Shown here piece after piece: positions 36,458-46,998 of a stretch of 64,000 nucleotides of DNA. Position numbers and translations under genes: made by a program. How positions within the stretch are numbered: position 1 is the first letter of the stretch; each line of letters starts with the position of its first letter. The stretch lies in NCBI GenBank assembly GCA_965112735.1, contig OZ218952.1:4712001-4776000 (forward strand), written 5' to 3'. The notes below the pieces were generated by a model. It was not told the DNA's origin and did no database searches. It saw only the letters and a program-made list of their open reading frames with translations. This stretch comes from Phaeosaccion multiseriatum. Its lineage: Eukaryota > Ochrophyta, other classes.

Positions 36458-39400
36458 ATGTCGGATAATGGATACACGCTCAAGGGAGAGTGGCCTACAC
36501 TATCGGGAGCGCGTCAGGTGGTATCCGTGGAGGAATTCCTTCACGTCTACAAGGCGAGGCAGGCCCAGAAAATGGCCGCCAGTAAAGCCGATGAGGTACT
36601 GCCGTTATCATCCCTCCTAAGTCCCGTGCTGCGCAACCAGTGTGCTCTGGACTGTGGGAAGGGAATGGACGAGATTGGGCAAAATGACGTTCTCAATTGG
36701 CTCAATGAGTTCGTTGCAAGGCAGCGCACACTGGAGGGAGCCAGCGGCGACACGCTGGAGACTTTGGCGGCCACCATCTCCATCAAGTACCACCCGGAGG
36801 TGCAAGGGCAGATGGAGGAGATTCGTCATGCATGGTCGGCATTGGGTTTGTTGGTCATGAAGAACGCCATTGGAGCGACCGTCTTGCACCTCCCCGGAGG
36901 AGCTGGCCACCTTAGGGTTGGCTTCCCGATATCCCCTGCAGCAGCAGAGAAGATGCAGATGGTGCGTCGCAGCATCATCAAGCGATTCGACAGCAAGCTT
37001 CTAGCAATCATTCGGGACAGGGAAGGGCGAAAGACGGATGGCAAGTGGGAAGACAACTGGACGGAATGGGAACAGATGGTGGAGACAGAGCTTCAGTTAT
37101 GGTTGACGGTTCGAGCCACAGCTCAGCGCGTGGGAGGCACAGCTGAGAGTTTCCTTCCGGGCCTTCCGCAACGAGCGGGAGGAGGAGCCAGTGCCAGTGA
37201 CGGCCATGGAAATGGCAATGGGAAGAATGGACGCCACAGCAAGCGGAAGCAGCAGCAGCAGAGGGAGCAGCAGTTGAAGAGGCTCAAGCAAGGGGCGGAG
37301 GATGCTTCGAGCGAGAGAGCTACCAACAAGGACGCAGCAGCCTCAGCTTCCCGAGACCAGGAAGGCAGACCCATCAAGCCACGTGGACGCACCCCCAAGT
37401 GCTGGTCCTGTGGAGAGCCGCATCGTCTCAACGAATGCACGACTACTTCTGAGGAGGATAAGAAGCGCATTGCGGCGGAGAAGGAGGCAGAGTGGAAGAA
37501 GAAGAAGAAGGAGACGGGACGCCCTGGGGTGAAGGCCGTATCCTCTTCTTTCGACCCACCGGCAGCGGGCGCCTCTGAGGCAGGCCCGGTCGCCATTGAC
37601 ATGAGGGGAGATCGCATGACTGCGACGCTCGTGGACGACAACGCCCCGGATGTGCGAATGTCGGTCCAAGCCTTATGGGACAGTGGGAGTGACGTGAGCA
37701 TGGTCATTGGAGGCCATTTGGCTCGCGCATTTGTGGCCAGCGGTGGTGGCGTAATCGAGGCTTGTGAGCCTACGGTATGCAAAACCGCCAATGGATCGGT
37801 GACTGCCAACGAGGTATTGAGGGGCAGTCACCTGGAGATCGAGTTGGGTCATGGCAGTGTGAGTACTGCGCAGATGAACAAGAAGTTCAAGACCATGCTC
37901 GTCCTCGACGGCTTGGGCAGCAGATTGATTCTGGGCAGGCCCTTGCACAAGGAACTGGGTATGGAATCGTTGGGCGAGCAGTTCAATAGGATTCATGCCA
38001 CCCGGGCGATGGAGGCCTTACAGAGGGAGCGGGACGCCGCTCCTCCTGTAGATGGGGCCGCTTCGGCCGGACAGAAGAGCGATGAGCACATGCACATCCT
38101 GAACTTTGAAGAATACGAAGAAACCCTAGTGAGCCCGGTGCCGACACTGGGGGTAGGAGCGCAGGAGGTCGCGGCTGAGTGCCCCCCTCCTGACGTTGGT
38201 GCAGAGGCACCAGGTGTTGACGCCATTGGTGGTCAGCCCCTAACTAATAAAGACCGAGAAGAGTGTGAAGGTGTACCAGATACTATTCAAGGGCCATCAG
38301 AGGGACACCCTCCCTCTGAGGCACGCCGCAGAGAGGTGCTAGGTCCCATTGTGGACAAAGCAATCACTGATCATGATTTCCCTGCGGAGCTGAGAGAGCC
38401 AATGATGGAAGCTCTCTTAGAGTTTGATGTGTGGCGGGATGAGTTGCTATATAGCGATGGCCCCGCAAATGTAGAGCCAATGGAGGTGACATTTACCGAC
38501 ACGGTACCGAGCTCCCGTCTCCCCATAAGGCAACAAGGCGCAAAGGGTGCTTTTGTGAACGACTTTTGCAACAAGTTGATAGACAAAGGCCTGGGTTACA
38601 GCAACCCGCAGAGCGCCCATGGTAGCCCGGCTTTTGCAGTAGGCAAGCCCGGCAAGCCAGGCAAGTACCGTATCGTCTGTGACTTTAGAGCAGTCAACGA
38701 AAAGGTACAGAAGGTCGATTTTGGAATGATGAACATTGATGATGCGGTCGCTGCCATGTTGGACTGCCTATGGTTCATCGAGATAGATGGGGTTGACATG
38801 TATTGGCAATTCCCACTAGGCAAGCTGAGCCAAGTTGCTCACACCTATATATTCCCAAATGGCAAAGTGACGCCAACTCGAGTGCCCCAAGGGGCTAAGA
38901 ACTCGGGCGCTTACGTCCAAGGCCAGATGACCCACCTCTTTCGCAAAGAATTGTGCAAGACCCACGCCGTCTACATCGACAACGTAGCGTACTGGGCAAA
39001 GGTGGGAGAGGAGATGGTGCGCCTCACTCGACTGACGATGAAGCGCCTCCACAGCGCCAACATCAAGATAGGGTTGAGCTCTTTCCGCTTCGGCAAAGAG
39101 CTTAAGTTCTTAGGCCGCGTGCACGACCGACGCGGCACGCGACATGACCCCGCCAGAGTGCAGGGTCTGACCAGTCTCGCGGCCCCCGAGACGGCTGGAG
39201 ATTTGATGACTTTCCTCTGCAGCCTGCAGTGGTTTCATCGATACATCCAGGACTTCGCTAAGCTAGTGGGTCCTTTGAACGCGCTGTTGAACAAAGCCCT
39301 CGGGCAGGCTAACGCTAAGCCTCATCAGCACAAGCGCTCCAAGGCAGTGGCCAAGACGATTCCATTGGCTTCTGTGGGGTGGAACACAGAGCACGACGAC

Positions 39401-41725
39401 GCTTTCTTCCAGATTAAGCGCGTCCTTGCACAGAACACGGTGCTGTCGCACCCAGACCCAACCAAACTGGCACTGGTATTCCCAGATGCTAGCGACCTCT
39501 ACTGGGGATGTATGATTACATACATCGACCCCAAAGAGCTGTGCCTTCCGGTACATGAGATGAACCACATCCCGGTGGCCTTCGGCTCAGGCGCTTTTGA
39601 AGGCGCAGAGCTGAGGCGTGCCACCATAGACAAGGAAGGAGACGCGACACTCCGAGGCTTGATCCAGAACGAGTACGCCTTGGTCGGGGCACAGAAAGTG
39701 CACATCTTTTGCGACCATCGCAACCTGGCGTTCATGATGAGCAACGACAGCAGGTACCCGGGCATGACTAAGCCTATGAGGGACAGGCTGCAGCGTCAGG
39801 CCGTGCGCCTTCAGAGCTTTGACTACGTCATTGTCCACTTCCCTGGTCATCTCCATGATTGGGCCGACCCCATTAGCAGGCGGTACACGCAACCGGTGAG
39901 CCTCACCCCTAGTGTGCTCGCTTTGGGCAAGTTTGGGCCCATGCAAGTGTTTGACACTATGTGTGACGACTTCACTTGGCCCTCCAAGACTGAGATTGCC
40001 AGTCTGCAGGCAGACGCTCTTCAGGAGCTCCAGCAGGCTAGCAAGGAGGTGGGAGAGAACGGGCGCCGCCTGCTCCTTTCATCAGTTGGCGACGACGGGT
40101 TGATTCGAGCGTGCCATCCGACGAGCAACCCCGCTGACAGCACCCGCATTTGGATTCCCTCGGTGGGAGCCAAGGCGGAGGACATGCACCTGAGACTGTG
40201 TGTGACTGGCCATCAGGGTATGATGGGCCATCAGGGAGAGACAAATACCTTGAGTGCTATTAAGGAGAAGTTCATTTGGCACTCGCTAGACAAGGACGTG
40301 CGAAGCCTCGTTCAGAACTGTCTCCACTGCCTCACCAACGGCAAGGGCGAGAGAGTGCCTCGCCCCCTGCTAGCTCAATGGCACGCTACTGGACCCCAGC
40401 AGCTCATCTGGTTTGACTTCGTCAAGATTGGCGATGGAGTTATATGGGCAGAGTCCCCAGAAGGGTTCATGAAGCTTCATGTGAAGCAAGTGCTGTGCAT
40501 CTTTGATGACTTCTCGTCATTGTCAATGTATGAGCCATGCTTGGAAGCTACTGCACGAGTGTGTGCACGCGGTCTATTGCGCTGGTTCGCACAGCATGGC
40601 GTAGTGCCCAGATGGCAGAGTGACCGAGGCAGTCATTTCTTAAATGAAGTGATACGTGAGCTAAGTCAGCTCTTGCGGTGCAACCACCACTTTGTGGTAG
40701 CACACAACCCATATAGTCGAGGATTGGGCGAGCGTGGTGTACAGACATTGCAGAAGATCATGAGATCAATGATGTCTGAGCTACGACAGCCGCCCGAGAC
40801 ATGGCCGCAACTACTGCCAGTGATGGAGGCTGTTGAGAACAGCTCCAACAAGAGCAGTCGGTCTAGCATGTCTCCCATCCAGCTGCACAGCGGTCACATA
40901 CCACAGCGGCCTCTCGACACGATTCTGATCCACGATGCGGATCGACTGCAAAAGGTTCGGCTACTGCAGCTGACCCCGGCGCAGAGAGACACCCTTGCAA
41001 CACAACTCCATCAGAGGAAGGAGGGGCAGCGCGCCGAAGCGGAGCGTCATTTGACCACCCTCCGCGATCACAAGCGAGATGGCATCAACCAGAGGCTGAT
41101 GAGCGGCAGACGTGGTGCAGAGCATCGTCAGGACTTGGCCAGAGCTAAGCAGCTCAACAGCGAGACGCTGTTTCAGGTCGGAGTCTATGTGCTCGTGGCA
41201 ACAGTAGGGCCCACAAGCAAGATACTAGGCAAGTGGCATGGACCCTGCCGAGTACTTGAAGCCCTTGAGCAGCACGTATACAAGGTGGAAGAGCTGGTAG
41301 GCAAGAAGCGTACTTCTGAGGTACATGTCAGCCGCCTCCGATACTATTGCGGTGCTCACGTGAACGTCACCACCGACGTACTACAGCAGATTTCATACAA
41401 CACCCAAGACTTTGTGGTGGAGGCTTTTGAAGGCCTCGTTAAGCACGCAGATGGTTCATGGCATGTCATTGTTAAGTGGCGTGGCTTTGAAGCCCTCGAG
41501 AATAGCGAGGAGCCCATCGAGACACTGCATGAGGACACTCCACGTTTACTGGAGACCTACCTGCAGAAACATCCGGACAAGCAATTAGTCAGCGCAGTCC
41601 GAGCCTATCTCCGCACCCTTGCGACACGACAGGCAGCCCAGAAGCAGCGCGCCGATCGCCGCACTTCTTCGGCCCGCGCTCCGGCGCGACCTGCGCGCAC
41701 GCGCAAGAGGACAAACACCGGATAG
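36458..41725 (+). CDS. C gag-pol polyprotein (Ty3/gypsy, chromodomain type)
   Basis: Single frame of 1755 residues from ATG 36458. Order: gag (1-300), a zinc knuckle of unusual spacing CX2CX3HX4C (residues 315-327), aspartic protease (LWDSGSDVSMV, D408), reverse transcriptase (about 690-900), and RNase H (about 1000-1130). An integrase follows with H1252...C1288-C1291 zinc binding and a D1320, D1389, E1425 core (35 residues between the last two). A chromodomain ends it (about 1652-1704, FVVEAFEGLVKHADGSWHVI). The reverse transcriptase active-site box reads Y839-I-D-N, not YxDD. The protein would copy element RNA into cDNA and insert it, and the chromodomain often guides insertion to chromatin marks. 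No frameshift separates gag from pol, so a polyprotein cut by the protease is expected. Confidence 0.93.
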   Translation: MSDNGYTLKGEWPTLSGARQVVSVEEFLHVYKARQAQKMAASKADEVLPLSSLLSPVLRNQCALDCGKGMDEIGQNDVLNWLNEFVARQRTLEGASGDTLETLAATISIKYHPEVQGQMEEIRHAWSALGLLVMKNAIGATVLHLPGGAGHLRVGFPISPAAAEKMQMVRRSIIKRFDSKLLAIIRDREGRKTDGKWEDNWTEWEQMVETELQLWLTVRATAQRVGGTAESFLPGLPQRAGGGASASDGHGNGNGKNGRHSKRKQQQQREQQLKRLKQGAEDASSERATNKDAAASASRDQEGRPIKPRGRTPKCWSCGEPHRLNECTTTSEEDKKRIAAEKEAEWKKKKKETGRPGVKAVSSSFDPPAAGASEAGPVAIDMRGDRMTATLVDDNAPDVRMSVQALWDSGSDVSMVIGGHLARAFVASGGGVIEACEPTVCKTANGSVTANEVLRGSHLEIELGHGSVSTAQMNKKFKTMLVLDGLGSRLILGRPLHKELGMESLGEQFNRIHATRAMEALQRERDAAPPVDGAASAGQKSDEHMHILNFEEYEETLVSPVPTLGVGAQEVAAECPPPDVGAEAPGVDAIGGQPLTNKDREECEGVPDTIQGPSEGHPPSEARRREVLGPIVDKAITDHDFPAELREPMMEALLEFDVWRDELLYSDGPANVEPMEVTFTDTVPSSRLPIRQQGAKGAFVNDFCNKLIDKGLGYSNPQSAHGSPAFAVGKPGKPGKYRIVCDFRAVNEKVQKVDFGMMNIDDAVAAMLDCLWFIEIDGVDMYWQFPLGKLSQVAHTYIFPNGKVTPTRVPQGAKNSGAYVQGQMTHLFRKELCKTHAVYIDNVAYWAKVGEEMVRLTRLTMKRLHSANIKIGLSSFRFGKELKFLGRVHDRRGTRHDPARVQGLTSLAAPETAGDLMTFLCSLQWFHRYIQDFAKLVGPLNALLNKALGQANAKPHQHKRSKAVAKTIPLASVGWNTEHDDAFFQIKRVLAQNTVLSHPDPTKLALVFPDASDLYWGCMITYIDPKELCLPVHEMNHIPVAFGSGAFEGAELRRATIDKEGDATLRGLIQNEYALVGAQKVHIFCDHRNLAFMMSNDSRYPGMTKPMRDRLQRQAVRLQSFDYVIVHFPGHLHDWADPISRRYTQPVSLTPSVLALGKFGPMQVFDTMCDDFTWPSKTEIASLQADALQELQQASKEVGENGRRLLLSSVGDDGLIRACHPTSNPADSTRIWIPSVGAKAEDMHLRLCVTGHQGMMGHQGETNTLSAIKEKFIWHSLDKDVRSLVQNCLHCLTNGKGERVPRPLLAQWHATGPQQLIWFDFVKIGDGVIWAESPEGFMKLHVKQVLCIFDDFSSLSMYEPCLEATARVCARGLLRWFAQHGVVPRWQSDRGSHFLNEVIRELSQLLRCNHHFVVAHNPYSRGLGERGVQTLQKIMRSMMSELRQPPETWPQLLPVMEAVENSSNKSSRSSMSPIQLHSGHIPQRPLDTILIHDADRLQKVRLLQLTPAQRDTLATQLHQRKEGQRAEAERHLTTLRDHKRDGINQRLMSGRRGAEHRQDLARAKQLNSETLFQVGVYVLVATVGPTSKILGKWHGPCRVLEALEQHVYKVEELVGKKRTSEVHVSRLRYYCGAHVNVTTDVLQQISYNTQDFVVEAFEGLVKHADGSWHVIVKWRGFEALENSEEPIETLHEDTPRLLETYLQKHPDKQLVSAVRAYLRTLATRQAAQKQRADRRTSSARAPARPARTRKRTNTG

Positions 41726-41769
41726 ACACATTTGCTTCCGAGTCGACTCGAACTGTCGCTTGGGGGTAG

Positions 41770-42017
41770 TGTGGTAGATTGTCCTGCCTAAGGGTTTCCG
41801 GTCATACATTCTGGGGTATAATAAGAATGTCGGTTTCCTAGGCACGCCCCGAGGGGGATCAACGGCTCTGGCGTTTCACCCTCCTCTTTGTGGGCACAAG
41901 CTTTGCATCAGCGAGTAGTAGAGATACATTATCAATACGGACACTGACGCTCCACCATAAGCGCAGCATATACTTGGTCCAAACCCCTGAACGTCTTTAC
42001 TATCTCAGCTTAGCACA
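41770..42017 (+). repeat. 3' LTR of C
   Basis: 248 bp and identical by eye to 36101-36348. CCGA follows at 42018. Confidence 0.9.
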
Positions 42018-44861
42018 CCGACTATCAAGAGGTCAATCTGCGCACCCTTCGCTCGCGCTTTCCCATGCCAAACCTTAGCGAAATTTGCGCTAGGATGAGG
42101 GGGGCTCGCTTCTTTTGTGAGCTAGACCTCGCCAACATGTTTTGGCAACTCCCTTTGGCTCTCCAAAGCCAGGAGATTCTGACCTACTGCACTCCGGATG
42201 GGAAATTCACTCCCACCAGAGTCACTCAAGGCATTCTCAATGCCAGCGAGTTTGCTCAGAGCACTCTGTCCAAGTGCCTCAGCGAGCACTTCGGCACCAA
42301 CCTCGTCACTTGGATCGACAACATCACCATTTGGGCACACACGGAGGAGGAGTTCCGCTCCATTCTCCAGTCTGTGCTTGATGCTCTCGCCAAGGCTGGC
42401 TTCAAGCTTGGCCTCTCTGGCATCTCTCTAGGGAACTCTCAGAAGTTCTGTGGCAAGATCTATGACGGGGAAGGGGTTAAGCATGACCCTGCCAAGATCC
42501 AGGGCTTACTCGACCTCGAGCCACCTCAAAATGGGGCTGAGCTCATTCAATTCACTGCTGCATGTGGTTGGATGAGAGACAGCATTCCCGAATTTGCACG
42601 CATCGTCGCTCCTCTTTTGGAGCTGCAACACAGCGTCTTCAACAAGGCAGCGGCCAATCGCCAGCAGCGTCGCCATCCTGAAACTGCCTCTACTGCAACT
42701 CCTCGCACTAAGCGTGTTGCCCGCTCCATCTCCCTCTCTTCTGTGGGGTGGGGCCCTACACATACGGCCGCCTTTCAAGAGATGAAAGACGCGTTGGCTA
42801 CTCAGACCAAGCTTGCTTATCCTGATCCCGACAAGGCCCGCTGTAGCTTTCCAGATGCCAGCAACCCTCACTGGGGCAATGTGGTCACTCAGATTCCTAC
42901 AGAGGACTTAGGCAAGCCAGTGGCCGAACAACGTCATGAACCTCTTGCCTGGCTCAGCGGTAGTTATACCGGCGCCCAGTGCAACTATGGCACCATCGAC
43001 AAGGAGGCTTTTGCTATTTTGCAAGTCTTTGAGCGCCTACCGTGGCTAGTATCTGGGGTGCACCTCTTCATCTACACTGATCATCGCAACCTACAGTATT
43101 GCTTTAGGCCGAGCAGCATCATCAGTGATGTGCACAAGCCTTCACGCGAGCGCTTACAGCGTTGGTCAGTCTTTCTTTCGGGCTTCGACTACGAAATTGC
43201 CCACTTGAGCGGAGAACTGAATGTGTGGGGTGATATCATGTCGCGCTTCCGCTCACTCCCCAACTCTCCACCTGTATCTGTCGATCCTTCTTGTGATGAC
43301 ACAGTGCACGTGGCAGCCCTGGCGCGCAGCTTCGCTCCGGGTGCTATTCATGACTCTATGGACAGTGACTTCCTATGGCCCTCCATGGATGAGCTACGCT
43401 CTTCACAAGCAGCTGCTCAAGGAGACCTCACTCTTGAGGACCTCGCCAAGGCCCAAAGTCTCAAGTCCATTGTTCTGGATCAAATCCAAAACGTTCTTGT
43501 CATTCCCCTTTCGGAAACCTCCAACCCAATTTGGGTACCCAATGACGACATTGACCTACAGGTCCGACTTGCAGTCATCGCCCATCAAGGGTCTGCAGGC
43601 CATCGTGCCATTGACGTCACTCTGACAGTCCTTTCTGAGCGCTTCTACTGGAGCACAATGGCAAACAATGTTCAGAGCTTTGTCAATCATTGTCTTCATT
43701 GCCTGACCAACTCTAGTGGCCACCGTATTCCACGACCACTCCGTGGATCAGTGCACCCCACCAAGCCTAACCAGATGATTCATTTTGATTTCGTCCACAT
43801 GCATGACTTGGGCTGCACCACCTTGCCATATCTTCTCGTCATTGAAGACGCCTTTAGTGGTTACACCATGCTGAATGAGTGTGCCACCCCTACAGCGGAC
43901 GCCGCAGTCAGCGGACTGATGCGATGGTTCAGCACCTTTGGTGTGGTAACCAAATGGCAAAGCGACCGTGGTAGTCACTTTCTCAATCATGTGATGACGC
44001 TTAGCCACTGAGCTTCGCGCCCTTCATCGCTTCTCTGCCCCTTACTCTCCTTGGAGCAATGGCTTGGCAGAGCGAGCGGTTCGCACTACAGTTTCTGTGT
44101 ATCGCTCTCTTCTCTCGGAGTTTCGAATCTCCCCTGACGACTACAATTTACTCACACCTCTTGTGCAAGCTGCTATCAATACCACGATCAGCTCCACACG
44201 CAAAGAAACACCTCTCTACTTGCACACTGGTCTACGCTCGAAGACACCTCTTGATATCGTCTTGCAACGAGGCGACTCCTTTGACGTCAACTTTCAGTCC
44301 ACTTCGATCACTCCAAAGCAACTCCAAACTTATGGAGCACAGCTACAAGCCGTTTTGGACGACAGACATGCTGCAGTGGCTGCTCGCCTAGAGCACTCTC
44401 GAGCGACGGCTCGCACTCGCCACAACAGACGTCTGGAACTGACCTCTCTCGGACACCAGCATCGTAGGGAAATGGCCATCTCGGCTGACCTCAACTATGA
44501 GGGCCTCTACATGCCGGGCATTTATGTTCTTGTTGCTTCTAACAGCCGCTACTCCAAGCTTTCCGGAGTCTGGCAAGGCCCCTATCGTCTACTCGAGGAG
44601 ATTGACACCCTCGTTTACAAAGTGGAACATCTTGTTTCTAAGCAAACTTCTGAGGTACATGCTTGTCGCTTACGCTACTATGCCGATCAGCATCTCAACG
44701 TCACCACTCAACTCTTGCACCAGATCTCACATGACTCTGCTTCTTGGGTTGTCTCTTCCTTCACGGATCTTCAACGACCGTCGCAAGGCGATTCCTGGAA
44801 GGTCTACACCTTCTGGAAGGGCTTCAATGCCGCTGACGCTACATGGGAACCTCTGTCATGC
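42018..44861 (+). pseudogene. A pol: reverse transcriptase, RNase H, integrase, part of chromodomain
   Basis: The frame from 42022 continues the reverse transcriptase (DYQEVNLRTLRSRF, then ELDLANMFWQLPL). Its active-site box reads W-I-D-N at 42311-42322. RNase H follows (SFPDASNPHWG, DKEAFAI, YTDHRNLQY), then an integrase zinc part (HQGSAGH to CLHC) and core (FDFVHMHD, WQSDRGSHF). An extra base near 44010 shifts the frame, and integrase and chromodomain continue in another frame (44064-44861). Element B cuts the chromodomain at ATWEPLS, and the last residues lie at 58752-58885. Domain order and sequence are closest to C within this window. Confidence 0.85.
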
Positions 44862-45062
44862 TGTTGGAAGGCCTCAGAGTGAGAAGGACCATAAGTCAAT
44901 GGTCGGTGTGTCCTATATTACGTAGATTCTGAGTGGAGGAGGACGTCAGAACGGTGATCTTGGTATAAGGAGAGCCTAGCAGCAGGGCTTGCAAACGGGT
45001 TCCATCCCGTATAATATATCAAGTGTTACCACTTGTCTAAGCGGCTTAGGTCGCTTTTACAA
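44862..45062 (+). repeat. 5' LTR of B
   Basis: 201 bp, TGTTGGAAGGCC...CGCTTTTACA. The short inverted repeat GACCAT/ATGGTC at 44887-44904 lies near its start. Confidence 0.93.
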
Positions 45063-45327
45063 CCCGTTTTGACACAATTGCTGGTGAGGATATCCGAAAA
45101 ACAAAGGAAGGAGAGGAAGGAAGGACAGGACCGGGAAGGCAGGAGGCACACAGGCCATCTAGGACCAGACTCGGAGGCGGTAGGCAGTACCAGCACACGG
45201 CCTACAGGGGACAGTGGCTGCCACAGCGGTGGGCAGAGGATAGGCAGCAGGCAGGGAGCGAACAGCAGAAGCGGCACAGCTGTGTGGAGGTGACGTGAGG
45301 GGCGCTCGGTCGGCCACAGCGGCACCC
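45063..45327 (+). other. Leader of B
   Basis: About 265 bases between the LTR and the gag ATG, starting ACCCGTTTTGACAC. It is nearly identical in B' (28056 down to 27790), so it is a conserved, probably packaging-related leader. No TGG-type primer site is seen. Confidence 0.6.
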
Positions 45328-46989
45328 ATGGCGGATTCTCCCACCAGTGTGGTCCCGAGTGGTGTTCGGACTCGCGCCCAGCGCGCTGCCGCTGAGGAAA
45401 CACGTGCTGCAGGCGAGGCAACAGCGACGGTCACGCCCCCATCTACTCCTCGTACGTCAGGATTTCTCCAGCGTCTCTCTGGTGGTCTCACTGGGTTCCT
45501 CTCTCGGCAGTCGGTGGCCCTCTCGGCGGCTGACGAGGCGGAGGTGGACGCTCAGGCTGAGCGGGATGTGGACCGGGTTATACAGGCGGGCGATCTGCAT
45601 GCTGCGGCCCTCGAGGCTGATGCCGCGGCTGGAGCGGTGGAGGAGGAGGAGGAGGAGAATTCGGAGGAGGAGGAGGAGGAGGAGGAGGAGGCGGAGGCGG
45701 AGGAGGAGGAAGGGACGGCTTCGGCGGCAGCGGGGATGGCAGGGGGTACTGTGGGCGCTGTGGCAGACGGCAGGGCTGCGACTGCTGCAGCCCCGACGGT
45801 AGCGGAGGCAGCGGGCGGCATCGCTGTCGGTGACGGGTTGGGGGTGCAGCAGCGGTTGCTAGCGGCTCAGATGTTGGGGCTGCAGCAGCAGATGGCCAGT
45901 TTGCATCTCCAAGCCTTGCCGACCGGTGGCCCTGTGCTGGGGGGGGGGGTGCAGACGATTCGGAGCTTGCCCGCTAAACTCTCTCTCATGCCCACGCTCA
46001 CCTGGGGCATGACGCACCGGGCCACGTTGGAGGTCGTCTCCGAGTGGATGCAGCAGCTGGAGTCCTGGGGCTACATGCGGCACGGGGAGGTGAAGGAAGA
46101 GCAGTGGGTGGAGGTGCAGCGTCTCATGACTGAGGGTTTCTCGGTGATGGAGCGGAGTAAGCTCGATACAGCGGTGAGTGTGGAGATGTCTGCACCTGAC
46201 ACTCCGCCTTTCTACCACGCGGCCGTGAGGGCGCTATTCCGGTTCTTTCACACGGTCGAGCTGCCGAGCGCCGCGGTGGTACGGAGCCTGGTGACGTCCG
46301 AGTTGACGGGCTGCATGGAGTCCAATCTCAAGCTGGTGACGGGGGTGTATCAGGTTAACGGCCTCAGGGCCTTGTTGGCGCAGGTCGGCGGCGATGCTCT
46401 GGCCGCCATCGTGGATCAGGAGGGGATGGCGGTTCTGGAGGCTCAAGCCATGCATCGGCGCAGGGGCATCAGTCAGCAGTCGCTCACCAACGCCATCCTG
46501 CAGGAGGTGAACATGGCGATGGCACACAAGCACTCCTGGGCGGCCTTGGGGACTATGTTGGAGCGGAAGTGCCCCCAGGAGTTCGAGCAGGTGCGCATGG
46601 ATCACAGCCAGTTGTCGTGCGGGGGTGGCGGTCGTGGCGGTGGTGGTGGGGGCGGTGGGGGTGGCAGGCCTAGGAGGGAGAGCATGGACATCAACGCCGT
46701 GGATCTGCCGGCTTCTGCTGCCGCTACCACCTCCATGGCGGCATCGGGTGCCACCCCGCAGACTGTGGGGGCCGTGGTGCCGGCTCTGCACGCGCCGGCG
46801 GATCGCTGCTATGGGTGTGGTCAGACAGGGCACTTCCGTTTTGGGTGTAATGTGGTGCCCCCAACCCCGGGCCTGAAGCGCGCGTTGATGAAGCAATTGA
46901 AGCGGAAGCTGGCGGAGGACCCGGATTTCGACGCCATCTCCGAGATGGTTAGGGGCGTGCAGGCAGAGGCAGCGGGTGGTCTGTTGTGA
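45328..46989 (+). CDS. B gag
   Basis: ATG 45328 (context CACCCATGGC) is preferred over the in-frame GTG at 45295. 553 residues: an Ala/Arg-rich N-terminal part, a poly-Glu run (about 107-130), an Ala/Gly-rich linker and a conserved helical capsid-like region (about 210-420). A poly-Gly stretch and a CX2CX4HX4C zinc knuckle (CYGCGQTGHFRFGC, near residue 500) follow. It ends at TGA 46987-46989, and the same frame stays open into pol. Gag should form the particle that packages element RNA. The copy in B' differs at few residues. Confidence 0.88.
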   Translation: MADSPTSVVPSGVRTRAQRAAAEETRAAGEATATVTPPSTPRTSGFLQRLSGGLTGFLSRQSVALSAADEAEVDAQAERDVDRVIQAGDLHAAALEADAAAGAVEEEEEENSEEEEEEEEEAEAEEEEGTASAAAGMAGGTVGAVADGRAATAAAPTVAEAAGGIAVGDGLGVQQRLLAAQMLGLQQQMASLHLQALPTGGPVLGGGVQTIRSLPAKLSLMPTLTWGMTHRATLEVVSEWMQQLESWGYMRHGEVKEEQWVEVQRLMTEGFSVMERSKLDTAVSVEMSAPDTPPFYHAAVRALFRFFHTVELPSAAVVRSLVTSELTGCMESNLKLVTGVYQVNGLRALLAQVGGDALAAIVDQEGMAVLEAQAMHRRRGISQQSLTNAILQEVNMAMAHKHSWAALGTMLERKCPQEFEQVRMDHSQLSCGGGGRGGGGGGGGGGRPRRESMDINAVDLPASAAATTSMAASGATPQTVGAVVPALHAPADRCYGCGQTGHFRFGCNVVPPTPGLKRALMKQLKRKLAEDPDFDAISEMVRGVQAEAAGGLL

Positions 46990-46998
46990 CGATGCCCC
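46987..46998 (+). promoter_or_regulatory. In-frame gag stop with conserved context, candidate readthrough site
   Basis: TGACGATGCCCC ends gag, and the next codons continue open in the same frame through all of pol. Element D has TGACGGTGCCCC at its gag end. A single leaky stop would give Gag and a minor Gag-Pol product, the strategy of some retroviruses. This is inferred from frame and conservation only. Confidence 0.45.

Larger units (their letters stand above)
36101..42017 (+). mobile_element. C: intact Ty3/gypsy-type chromodomain element
   Basis: Two 248-bp LTRs (36101-36348 and 41770-42017) look identical by eye. CCGA flanks both sides (36097-36100 and 42018-42021). One uninterrupted 1755-codon frame encodes gag and pol together. 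A purine tract (TTGGGGGTAG) lies just before the 3' LTR. Identical LTRs and an open frame mark a recent insertion that may still be active. Confidence 0.95.
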
